DNA of 8,011 bases. Source: Spirochaetaceae bacterium (lineage in GTDB: Bacteria; Spirochaetota; Spirochaetia; Treponematales; Treponemataceae). Position numbers and translations under genes: made by a program. Below, piece after piece: positions 1 to 6,712 of the stretch. Every line of letters begins with the position of its first letter. Position 1 is the stretch's first letter. The notes below the pieces were generated by a model that worked only from the letters and a program-made list of their open reading frames with translations, was not told the origin of the DNA and did no database searches. The stretch lies in the NCBI GenBank assembly GCA_017646305.1, contig JAGCMR010000315.1, positions 1 to 8,011 on the forward strand. The letters run 5' to 3'.

Positions 1-240
1 AACAACGATGCTCAGTACTCTGTTGCTGAGTACGATGCTGCTATTGCCGAGGCAAAGGCTTCTGCTGATCCTGCTGTTCGTATGGCTGCTATGCACAAGG
101 CTGAGGACTTGATTATGGGTCGTGACTGGGCTCTTGGTCCTATTTACTTCTACACCCAGAAGTACATGATGCAGAATGTTGACGGTGCATTCTACACACC
201 ACTTGGATACTTCGTATTCAGCTACACTTCAAAGAACTAA
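1..240 (+). CDS. Peptide-type ABC transporter solute-binding protein, C-terminal fragment
   Basis: This is the last 79 codons of a gene that begins before the window; frame 1 stays open from base 1 to the TAA at 238-240. The translation ends with PIYFYTQKYMMQNVDGAFYT, then a PLGYF segment and a C-terminal SYTSKN. The pattern 'PIYxYTQxY...V.G.....PLG..' is how the OppA/DppA family of periplasmic or lipid-anchored substrate-binding proteins (SBP_bac_5) ends. Such proteins capture oligopeptides, or sometimes other solutes, and deliver them to an ABC importer. The substrate cannot be read from this fragment, and the N-terminal signal or lipobox is outside the window. Codon choice is strongly skewed (mostly TAC, TTC, AAG, AAC and GCT/GTT), unlike the genes to the right, which suggests high expression. 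A strong terminator follows, so this is the last gene of its transcript. Confidence 0.8.
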   Translation, partial: NNDAQYSVAEYDAAIAEAKASADPAVRMAAMHKAEDLIMGRDWALGPIYFYTQKYMMQNVDGAFYTPLGYFVFSYTSKN

Positions 241-273
241 GTTCTTCAAGAACGCAGGTTCTTTAGGTGAGAT

Positions 274-304
274 AAGCCCTCGGTTTAAGCCGAGGGCTTT
301 TTTT
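274..304 (+). terminator. Rho-independent terminator of the solute-binding protein gene
   Basis: A perfect 10-bp stem, AAGCCCTCGG (274-283) with CCGAGGGCTT (290-299), encloses a 6-base loop TTTAAG. It is directly followed by a run of seven T residues (298-304, overlapping the stem end). It lies 34 bases after the stop codon. On the minus strand the stem is not followed by a T run, so it should work mainly for plus-strand transcripts. Confidence 0.92.
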
Positions 305-305
305 A

Positions 306-336
306 TTATGGTTCTACAATTTTTGGAGAACCATAA
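306..336. repeat. Perfect 10-bp inverted repeat just after the terminator
   Basis: TTATGGTTCT (306-315) and AGAACCATAA (327-336) are exact reverse complements around an 11-base A/T-rich centre (ACAATTTTTGG). No T run follows on either strand, so it does not look like a second terminator. It could be an operator for the downstream acyl-CoA synthetase gene, an RNA-processing hairpin or a remnant of a dispersed repeat. The symmetry is certain and the role unknown. Confidence 0.6.
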
Positions 337-342
337 CAAAGG

Positions 343-377
343 CGAGTCAAGGGTTTAAGCGAAGCGTCCCTTGACCG
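343..377. other. Stem-loop with a GCGAAGC mini-hairpin in its loop
   Basis: GTCAAGGG (346-353) pairs with CCCTTGAC (368-375), and two more pairs (343-344 with 376-377) are possible past a bulged A at 345. The loop contains GCGAAGC (359-365), which can close on itself; this heptamer is known as an unusually stable DNA mini-hairpin. The loop also shares the 9-mer GGTTTAAGC (352-360) with the terminator hairpin upstream (282-290). A T run follows only at 391-397, too far from the stem for a classical terminator. Function unknown. Confidence 0.45.
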
Positions 378-395
378 ACTGTATTAAGAATTTTT

Positions 396-424
396 TTGAA
401 ACCATGCTAACACTCTGCTATCCT
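396..424 (+). promoter_or_regulatory. Candidate sigma-70 promoter for the acyl-CoA synthetase gene
   Basis: TTGAAA (396-401) and TATCCT (419-424) are 17 bases apart, with a TGC extended -10 element at 416-418. Transcription would begin near 430-431, giving a leader of only about 13 bases that starts in or at the ribosome binding site AGGGAGG (430-436). The -10 matches the consensus at 4 of 6 positions and the short leader is a weakness. An earlier start within 300-395 cannot be excluded. Confidence 0.4.
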
Positions 425-443
425 TTAGTAGGGAGGCTTTCGT

Positions 444-2147
444 ATGGTTACCATCCATGACTTAGGTGAATATACCTTTTCTGCCTTGCTTCGAAACACC
501 TTGGAAAAATTTGGGGATAGACCAGCCTTAGCTATGGTGCATGACAAGACTATTACCTATCATGAATTTCAGCTAATGATGAAACAGCTTGCCAGAGTCA
601 TGACGGCCAATGGCTTTGCTCCAAGAAAGAAGGTGGCAATCTTTGGTCAAGGTATGCCCCAGTGGGGTGGATTTTACTTTGCCACCGTGTGTCGTGGTGG
701 CATTGCCATTCCCTTGCTGCCTGATTTTACCACTAGTGAGGTGGAAGCAATTCTCCGTCATGCCCAAGTGGACATGCTGGTGGTAAGTAAGGCCCTCTAT
801 CCCAAGGTAAAGGATATTGAAAGCTCCCTTTTGCCAGTGATTCTTACCATGGAGGATTTTAGTCCCTTGCGGGGAAAATCTGCCAACTTGAATCGTGGCT
901 TTTTGCCCAAGCCCATCAAGGTGAAGGAAGATGACCTTGCCTCCATCATCTATACCTCAGGTACCACTGGTACTCCCAAGGGAGTGGAGCTAACCCACAA
1001 AAATCTTGTGTGGACGGCCATTCAGTGTCAGACTATCCATCGGGTGAACAAGTATGACCGCTGTCTTTCCTTTTTGCCTCTGTCCCACGTCTATGAATTT
1101 ACCATTGGCTTTGCACTTCAGATACTCAATGGTAGCTGCATTTACTATCTAGATCGCCCGCCCACCGTCTCTACCTTGTTGCCTGCTTTCAAGAAGGTTC
1201 GTCCCACCATTGTACTGAGTGTTCCCATGGTGATGGAAAAAATCTACAAGCATAAAATCCTTCCTGCCTTGAATGGTAGTAAAATCCGCCGCTTTTTCCA
1301 TAAGCTTCCTGTCACTGGCCGCCTCATGGACTTTGTGGCTGGACTACAGTTGAAAAAAGCTTTTGGAAGAAAAATTAGATTCTTTGGCATTGGTGGTGCT
1401 CGCCTTAACCCAGAGGTGGAGCTTTTTTTGAAGCGGGCCCATTTTCCCTACGCCATTGGTTACGGCCTGACAGAAACTTCACCCTTACTGGCTGGAAGCG
1501 GGCCAAAGGAAACGGTGCCTGAAACTGTGGGGCCTGTGCTGGAGGGTGTGGAGCTTCGGATTCTTCATCCTAGCAAACAAACTGGTATTGGTGAAGTGAT
1601 TGTTCGTGGCCCTAATGTGATGCAGGGCTATCATCGTGACTTTCAGCTGACAGAAAAGGCCTTTACCTCGGAACGTGATTCCTGCGGCCCAGGCTGGTTC
1701 AAAACCGGGGACTTGGGGCTCTTGGAAAATCGCCGTGGTCGTCCCTGGCTTTCTCTTAAGGGCCGCTCTAAAAACATGATTCTGGGCTCCTCTGGGGAAA
1801 ATATTTATCCAGAGGACATTGAGTTTGTGTTGAATCAGCATCCCTTGGTGGCAGAATCCTTGGTGGTGGAAGGTGAGAAGGGAGGACTGGTGGCCTTGGT
1901 AAAGCTAGCAGAACATGCCGCCTCTGCTGTGGGCCACGCCTTGGGCCATGCAGTTCACGAGGTAAAGGAGGATTTCTTGTACAAGCGGGAGGAGCTTTTG
2001 TCAGAAATTCAGTACTTTGTAAATAAGCGAGTGAACAAGAATTCTCGCATCGCCTCAGTTCAAAGTGTGGAGGAGTTTGAAAAAACTGCCAGCCAAAAAA
2101 TCAAGCGGTATTTATATCATCTTCGCCCCACCCATGGCAAGAAGTGA
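444..2147 (+). CDS. AMP-forming long-chain acyl-CoA synthetase (fatty acid-CoA ligase)
   Basis: This 567-residue cytosolic enzyme of the adenylate-forming (ANL) superfamily should activate a fatty acid with ATP to acyl-AMP and transfer it to CoA for phospholipid synthesis or fatty acid use. Core motifs are in order: P-loop YTSGTTGTPKG (170-180), the A5 motif YGLTETSP (340-347), TGD (421-423), KGRSKNMI (439-446) and a C-terminal QKIKR in which K552 is the likely catalytic lysine. These fit the long-chain FadD/FAA1-like group better than acetyl-CoA synthetase, but chain length cannot be read from sequence. The ATG at 444 has AGGGAGG seven bases upstream. Length is normal for the family. An odd feature is a histidine-spaced stretch at residues 491-505 in the C-terminal domain. 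The gene appears monocistronic and converges on murD with 29 bases between the stop codons and no clear terminator. Confidence 0.9.
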   Translation: MVTIHDLGEYTFSALLRNTLEKFGDRPALAMVHDKTITYHEFQLMMKQLARVMTANGFAPRKKVAIFGQGMPQWGGFYFATVCRGGIAIPLLPDFTTSEVEAILRHAQVDMLVVSKALYPKVKDIESSLLPVILTMEDFSPLRGKSANLNRGFLPKPIKVKEDDLASIIYTSGTTGTPKGVELTHKNLVWTAIQCQTIHRVNKYDRCLSFLPLSHVYEFTIGFALQILNGSCIYYLDRPPTVSTLLPAFKKVRPTIVLSVPMVMEKIYKHKILPALNGSKIRRFFHKLPVTGRLMDFVAGLQLKKAFGRKIRFFGIGGARLNPEVELFLKRAHFPYAIGYGLTETSPLLAGSGPKETVPETVGPVLEGVELRILHPSKQTGIGEVIVRGPNVMQGYHRDFQLTEKAFTSERDSCGPGWFKTGDLGLLENRRGRPWLSLKGRSKNMILGSSGENIYPEDIEFVLNQHPLVAESLVVEGEKGGLVALVKLAEHAASAVGHALGHAVHEVKEDFLYKREELLSEIQYFVNKRVNKNSRIASVQSVEEFEKTASQKIKRYLYHLRPTHGKK

Positions 2148-2176
2148 GGGGCAAAGATAATTTAACTAGCACATGA

Positions 2177-3748
2177 TTACACAAAGATTTTTTGAATCAA
2201 ATCCTTGAACACTTCTCCACGATGGAATTCGTTGTCAAAAAGGCCAAAGGAGGTGGCTCCTGGGGAAAAGACAACGGGGAAGAATTCTGGCATCTCATCC
2301 TTGTATTGACGTGCTGTCCAGGAGGCACTTGATTCCAAGCACAGCTTAAGGTCATGGAGCAAAAGTCCCAAAGTTCGGTAGGGGCCTCGGTAAGAAATGC
2401 CCTCTTGTACCAGCAGGGGAACTAGCTTGTTGGTGGCAGTCCCTGGCAACAGGTGAATGTTTGCTGGTGGATTTTCCTTGATTTTCTGGACAAATTCTGT
2501 AAAATCCAGTTCCTTGTCGGTGCCACCACAAATCAGCTGTACTGGAATGGAAAATGACTGGGCAGCAGCAGCAGATGCCTCTGGAACCGTGGCTGCCGTG
2601 TCGTTGTAAAATCGATATTCTAGCGGTGTATCACTGTCTTTCAGTTGGACATGCCATCGGTGGAAATATTCTAGACGATGGGGAATTCCAGGCCAAAGGG
2701 ACAAAACGCCTTGAATCTTTTGAGGTGGTACTTGAATCAAAGCTAAAACCAAGGCTGCCATTAAGGCATTTTGCTTTGAATGAATACCTGGTACCAGAAG
2801 TGAATCTAAAACAAGCTGTGGTTGGCTCTTTCCTGTTGCATTAGTGGCAAAATTAGGAAAAAGCTCGGTGGGAAGAGACACCCAACCTTTACCTTCAGCA
2901 TCTAGCCATCCACCACTAGAAATGAGTTTTTGAGCTTGTTGTGGAGTGTTGGTTGTAGTAGAGTAACGCAGTACCTTGGCCTTTGTTTCTGAGGCAAAAA
3001 TATCTCCCCAACTATCAGTTCCACAGATTGTCCACTGGCTGGAAGTTTGGTCAGCATAAATCAGCTTTTTGTCTGCCACATAATTTTCCATGGAGCCGTA
3101 CCAGTTTTGGTGATCTGGAACGATGGTAGTAATTAAGCTGATTTTTGGCTTCAGCACCCCTCTGCCCCGCAAATCCGCCAGTTGCCAGCTAGAAAGCTCC
3201 AGTACCACTGGAGTAGACTCGCTAGTTTTCTCTAAAAAGGTAAGAGGGCTTACGGTAATATTGCCTCCTAAGAAGGCGTTAAAGCCCGCAGCCTTTAATC
3301 CGTAGTGAATGGCACTGACGGTGGAGGATTTTCCCTTGCTTCCAGTTACGGCAATAATAGGTGCTTTGGTGAGACTCAAAAAAATAGAGAGATCTGTTTC
3401 AATAGCCTTTGCCAGCGAAAGATATTTATTTTCCTGAATCTTTACTCCAGGGTTTTTGATTACAATATCTGCTGAGGAAAAATCCTCTTCCTTGTGACCT
3501 CCCAAGACAAACCGAAGTTTTCTACCATATTTTCTCATTTCTGGTAAAAGTCTGTTTAAGGTAGGAGCTAACTGCTCCTTTGTCTTCATGTCTGTAGCGG
3601 TGACGGTAGCTCCGTGGGTCAAAAAGAAACGTACTGCAGCTTCACCTCCGCCATTAAGACCAAGGCCCATAACGGTAATGCGTTTTCCTGCAATGTCTTC
3701 CAAAGAGGTAATGCTGCATCCGGGAGGATAGGAATATGGATTGCTCAT
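2177..3748 (-). CDS. murD: UDP-N-acetylmuramoyl-L-alanine--glutamate ligase (MurD)
   Basis: Cytosolic Mur ligase, 523 residues, that adds glutamate (normally D-Glu) to UDP-MurNAc-L-Ala using ATP. Visible parts are an N-terminal Rossmann-like UDP-binding domain with MGLGLNGGG (27-35), an ATP loop VTGSKGKSS (134-142), ELSSWQL (184-190), and DH (212-213) with K227 aligned to the carbamylated lysine of E. coli MurD (K198). These are followed by GIHSKQNALMAA (321-332), NDTAATVPEA (382-391), GGTDKELDF (408-416) and FSPGATSFG (494-502). It is about 70-80 residues longer than usual; much of the excess lies at about 255-312. Two motifs depart from E. coli: the lysine of NDSKATN is replaced (A385), and DRY after the DH is NWY. 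The start ATG lies one base after the ddl stop, with AGGAG (3758-3754) inside the end of ddl, so translation is probably coupled. No terminator is visible after its stop. MurD identity is firm; L- versus D-Glu choice is not proven. Confidence 0.93.
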   Translation of the reverse strand: MSNPYSYPPGCSITSLEDIAGKRITVMGLGLNGGGEAAVRFFLTHGATVTATDMKTKEQLAPTLNRLLPEMRKYGRKLRFVLGGHKEEDFSSADIVIKNPGVKIQENKYLSLAKAIETDLSIFLSLTKAPIIAVTGSKGKSSTVSAIHYGLKAAGFNAFLGGNITVSPLTFLEKTSESTPVVLELSSWQLADLRGRGVLKPKISLITTIVPDHQNWYGSMENYVADKKLIYADQTSSQWTICGTDSWGDIFASETKAKVLRYSTTTNTPQQAQKLISSGGWLDAEGKGWVSLPTELFPNFATNATGKSQPQLVLDSLLVPGIHSKQNALMAALVLALIQVPPQKIQGVLSLWPGIPHRLEYFHRWHVQLKDSDTPLEYRFYNDTAATVPEASAAAAQSFSIPVQLICGGTDKELDFTEFVQKIKENPPANIHLLPGTATNKLVPLLVQEGISYRGPYRTLGLLLHDLKLCLESSASWTARQYKDEMPEFFPVVFSPGATSFGLFDNEFHRGEVFKDLIQKIFV

Positions 3749-3749
3749 G

Positions 3750-4982
3750 TTAGCTCCTGCTTGTTTGGAGAGAATTCCGCTGTTGATAGCGAGCTAGACC
3801 CTGCTGGATAATCACATCCAGTAGACGACTATATTCCAGCCCTGCTGCTTGGCACATTTTAGGGAACATGCTGATGGAGGTAAAGCCAGGCATGGTGTTG
3901 ATTTCATTGAGGTAGAGCTTGTCACTGTCCTTGTCTAGGAAGAAGTCCACCCGAGAAAGGCCAGTACAATCAAGGGCCTTGTAGGCTTGCATAGCCATGG
4001 AGCGGATAGTTTCCTGCATCTCCTGATTTATTTCAGCAGGAATAATGAGGCGAGCACCATCTGGGTCGTTGTATTTAGCATCGTAGTCATAGAACTGATG
4101 AGTGGGAGCAATTTCTCCAGGAAGGTAGGAACGCACCTGGTTTACATCAAGCTCTGGCTGCTGTAATTCAGCTTTTAGTTCGTCTGTAGAAAGTGGTGTA
4201 TTGGCTTCAGCTGCAGAGCTACTGGCAGAAAAATTAGCACCATTTCCTGTAACGGAGCACTCGATTTCTCGTGGATTTAAGCCTGGCTCAATAAGCACCT
4301 TGTAATCCCACTTGAAGGCTTCCTGCAAGGCTTCCTTTAGCTGGTCAAAGTCCTTTGCCTTGGCTGCTCCAACGGAACTTCCTGCACTACAAGGCTTTAC
4401 GAAAAGTGGATAACCAAAATCCTGTTCTGCGGAAGCCACTAGCTTGTGCAATTTTTCAGAATCCCATTCTGTTTTTGCCACATCACCACTGTGGAGACAC
4501 AGGTGTGGCAGCACTGGTAAGCCTGCATTATGCCAAAGGGCCTTGGTAATTTCCTTATCCATGGAAACACCGCTGGAAATACAACCACATCCTGTATAGG
4601 GAATAGAGGCCATATCTAAAAGCCCTTGGATGGTTCCATCCTCACCGTAGGTTCCGTGAAGTACCAGAAATGCAGCATCGATTCTAATGTTTACAAAGAT
4701 GTTTCCAGCACCAGCCACACGGATTCCGTTAGTAGAACCACCTCCAGGAACAATCATCACCTCTCGCTGGGAGTCCTGGTGAATCTCTAGGAGCTCGCTG
4801 TCGCTGGTTTTAACTCGTTCTATCTGGGTGTGATCTTGGTAGAACCAACGTCCTTCCTTAGAAATACCGATAAGAGTAATGTTATATTTTTCCTTGTCCA
4901 GATGACGAACGATAGAAGTGGCGGACACGATGGAAACCTCATGTTCTCCTGAACGGCCGCCGTAAATAACTGCAATATTCAT
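3750..4982 (-). CDS. ddl: D-alanine--D-alanine ligase
   Basis: This ATP-grasp cytosolic enzyme joins two D-alanines into the dipeptide that MurF adds to the stem peptide. Motifs are GGRSGEHEVS (8-17, E13 matching catalytic E15 of E. coli DdlB), HGTYGEDG (109-116), VKPCSAGSSVG (195-205), the omega-loop FYDYDAKY (297-304), RVDFFLD (344-350) and LNEINTMPGFT (358-368). The FYDYDAKY loop is the form seen in D-Ala-D-Ala enzymes rather than the VanA/VanB lactate type, so no sign of built-in vancomycin resistance is seen. At 410 residues it is longer than most Ddl proteins (about 300-370). Part of the excess is a Ser/Ala/Glu/Gln-rich insertion at about 247-286, between ECSVTGN and PGEI. The ATG has AGGAG five bases upstream (4992-4988) and lies 36 bases after murE, in the same probable operon. 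Confidence 0.94.
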   Translation of the reverse strand: MNIAVIYGGRSGEHEVSIVSATSIVRHLDKEKYNITLIGISKEGRWFYQDHTQIERVKTSDSELLEIHQDSQREVMIVPGGGSTNGIRVAGAGNIFVNIRIDAAFLVLHGTYGEDGTIQGLLDMASIPYTGCGCISSGVSMDKEITKALWHNAGLPVLPHLCLHSGDVAKTEWDSEKLHKLVASAEQDFGYPLFVKPCSAGSSVGAAKAKDFDQLKEALQEAFKWDYKVLIEPGLNPREIECSVTGNGANFSASSSAAEANTPLSTDELKAELQQPELDVNQVRSYLPGEIAPTHQFYDYDAKYNDPDGARLIIPAEINQEMQETIRSMAMQAYKALDCTGLSRVDFFLDKDSDKLYLNEINTMPGFTSISMFPKMCQAAGLEYSRLLDVIIQQGLARYQQRNSLQTSRS

Positions 4983-5018
4983 GCTTTCTCCTGACTTGTT
5001 TGACTTTCCCTGTGAAAT

Positions 5019-6704
5019 CTATCTTTTGGCAAAGCCCATTTCTGCAAGGGCAGTTTTAGCCTCGGCAATTTCGTCATAAGGCATGACAAAATCCTTGTAA
5101 ATAATAGAATTTTCGTGGGCCTTACCTAAAAGCAATACCAAATCTCCCTGTTGTGCCTTGGCAAAGGCGGTACGAATGGCTGTTTGCCGATGGGGAATAA
5201 TCAAAAGCCCGGAAGCTTCATCCTGCTTTCCCTCCTGCCTGCAGCCCACTGCAATGTCTTCCAGCAACGCCACTGGATCTTCTCCTCGAGGATCCTCGTC
5301 TGCCAGCACCACCACGTCACACCAATGGGCTGCAATTCGCCCCTGCTCAGGTCGCTTAGTGGTGTCTCGCTCTCCTCCGGAGCCAAAAATCACAAAGATT
5401 TTGCCAGTAATTCTTTGTCGCAGGGGAGGAAAGATGGTTTCAAATGATGAAGGAGTGTGGGCATAGTCCACAATTACTTCAAAGGGCTGACCACAATCTA
5501 CCACAGTCATTCGTCCTGTTACTGGCTCCAAGTATTTTGCCTGCTCCACAACTGCTTCTAGGGGAAGCTCGGTGGCGGTGGCAACTGCCAATGAGGCTGC
5601 CATAATGTTATATGCATTGAAGGCACCGCTGGTGGGAGCTTCTACTGCCAATTCCTTTCCTTCCAAAGCAGGAATGTTACCCTTCATGGTAAAGTTGATA
5701 CCAGAACCTGCTTGCCCCACACCAATATCGAAGGCTTCTACAAAGGGAATTGTTGGTGGGTTTTCTGCTACAGATTCTTTTCCTCGGCCTGCTTCTCCCT
5801 GGCTGGTAAATCCTACAACGGGAGATTTGGTGGCCTCCACAAAGTAGCTAGCAGCAGGGTCTTCCAGATTTACAATACCAAAGGCAGGAACCTGCTGCTC
5901 CTGGCCACCGATGATTTTCTTGTGATTATGCTTATCTAGGGCTCTGAACAAGTTTGCCTTGTCGTCACGGTACTGCTGGTAGGTTCCGTGGAACTCCAAG
6001 TGTTCCTGGGTTACGTTCATCCACAGGGCTCCATCAAAGAGCACATCTCCCAAGCGGTTGGTTCTGGGGGAAAGGCCGTGGGAAGAAGACTCTACCACCG
6101 CATATTGGCAGCCTGCTTCCACCATTTCATATAGCTGTCGCTGAACAATAGGAGCCTCTGGTGTGGTTTGATGCTCTGGGTTTGCAATGGCATCTCCACC
6201 CAAAGAATATTGCACCGTGGAAATAAAGCCTGCCTTTTTTCCCATTCGTCGCAAAAGCTGCCACACAAAGGATACTGTGGAGCTTTTTCCCTCAGTTCCT
6301 GTTACCCCAATCACAATGAGTTTGCGAGAAGGAGAATCGTAAAAATAGTCTGCAATGGGAGACATGGCAAAGCGAGTATCTGGAACCTGTACCAAAGGTG
6401 GCACTGGTAAGTCCTTTTGTTTTCTTTGGGAAATAGCTGCTTCTACCTGAGAAGGAAGCTGATCTTGATATAAAATTGCCGCCGCACCTTTTTCTATGGC
6501 TTGGGGAATAAAATTGTTTCCGTGGACGTGGGTTCCCGGCAGTGCAAAAAAGAGACTTCCTGTCTTTACAGCGCGGGAGTCAAAACATAAATCCTGTATC
6601 AGGGTTTTTCCCTCTGATTCTGTTACGGTGATAGGATTTGAAAGGGGCTTGTCAGTGGTGCCACCATTCAATGATTCAATAAGTTGTGCAAGGAATTTTT
6701 CCAT
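5019..6704 (-). CDS. murE: UDP-MurNAc-tripeptide synthetase (MurE), diamino acid not certain
   Basis: Cytosolic Mur ligase that adds the third stem-peptide residue to UDP-MurNAc-L-Ala-Glu. Motifs are DSRAVKTGSLFFALPG (42-57), ATP loop GVTGTEGKSST (133-143), TPE (181-183), ESSSHGL (205-211), EHLEFHG (234-240) with K249 as the likely carbamylated lysine, GAFNAYNIMAA (360-370), VTGRM (395-399), VDYAHTPSS (412-420) and GSGGERD (441-447). The specificity loop is DEDPRGEDP (469-477), where meso-diaminopimelate enzymes have DNPR, and the final motif is GKAHE (527-531) rather than GKGHE. Treponemes are known to use L-ornithine here, so ornithine is a reasonable guess, not a demonstration. At 561 residues it is about 60-70 longer than E. 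coli MurE, with a Gly/Ala/Glu-rich insertion near 300-333. It is the first gene of the murE-ddl-murD group. Its ATG has no Shine-Dalgarno sequence and sits directly after candidate promoters. Confidence 0.94.
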   Translation of the reverse strand: MEKFLAQLIESLNGGTTDKPLSNPITVTESEGKTLIQDLCFDSRAVKTGSLFFALPGTHVHGNNFIPQAIEKGAAAILYQDQLPSQVEAAISQRKQKDLPVPPLVQVPDTRFAMSPIADYFYDSPSRKLIVIGVTGTEGKSSTVSFVWQLLRRMGKKAGFISTVQYSLGGDAIANPEHQTTPEAPIVQRQLYEMVEAGCQYAVVESSSHGLSPRTNRLGDVLFDGALWMNVTQEHLEFHGTYQQYRDDKANLFRALDKHNHKKIIGGQEQQVPAFGIVNLEDPAASYFVEATKSPVVGFTSQGEAGRGKESVAENPPTIPFVEAFDIGVGQAGSGINFTMKGNIPALEGKELAVEAPTSGAFNAYNIMAASLAVATATELPLEAVVEQAKYLEPVTGRMTVVDCGQPFEVIVDYAHTPSSFETIFPPLRQRITGKIFVIFGSGGERDTTKRPEQGRIAAHWCDVVVLADEDPRGEDPVALLEDIAVGCRQEGKQDEASGLLIIPHRQTAIRTAFAKAQQGDLVLLLGKAHENSIIYKDFVMPYDEIAEAKTALAEMGFAKR

Positions 6705-6712
6705 AAGAATGG

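Noticed and set aside
176..358. Small plus-strand open frame across the end of the solute-binding protein gene and its terminator
   Set aside because: It overlaps a convincing gene end in another frame, runs through the terminator hairpin, has no ribosome binding site and gives a protein without family features.
343..397. Third hairpin plus the T run at 391-397 as a second terminator
   Set aside because: The T run starts about 14 bases after the stem, too far for an intrinsic terminator, and no gene between 241 and 343 needs one.
1485..1841. 118-residue minus-strand open frame inside the acyl-CoA synthetase gene
   Set aside because: It lies fully antisense to conserved motifs of the adenylate-forming enzyme and shows no ribosome site or domain; it is a shadow frame.
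2125..2152. GCCCC/GGGGC pairing around the acyl-CoA synthetase stop codon as a terminator
   Set aside because: The stem is only 5 bp with an 18-base loop and no T run follows on either strand.
3750..4982. Ddl as a VanA/VanB-type D-Ala-D-lactate ligase, suggested by its length
   Set aside because: The omega-loop is FYDYDAKY as in D-Ala-D-Ala enzymes, no vanH or vanX-like genes are adjacent, and the extra length is a low-complexity insertion.
5151..5466. Two overlapping plus-strand open frames of about 100 residues antisense to murE
   Set aside because: They are in different frames over the same bases, opposite to conserved MurE motifs, with no start signals.
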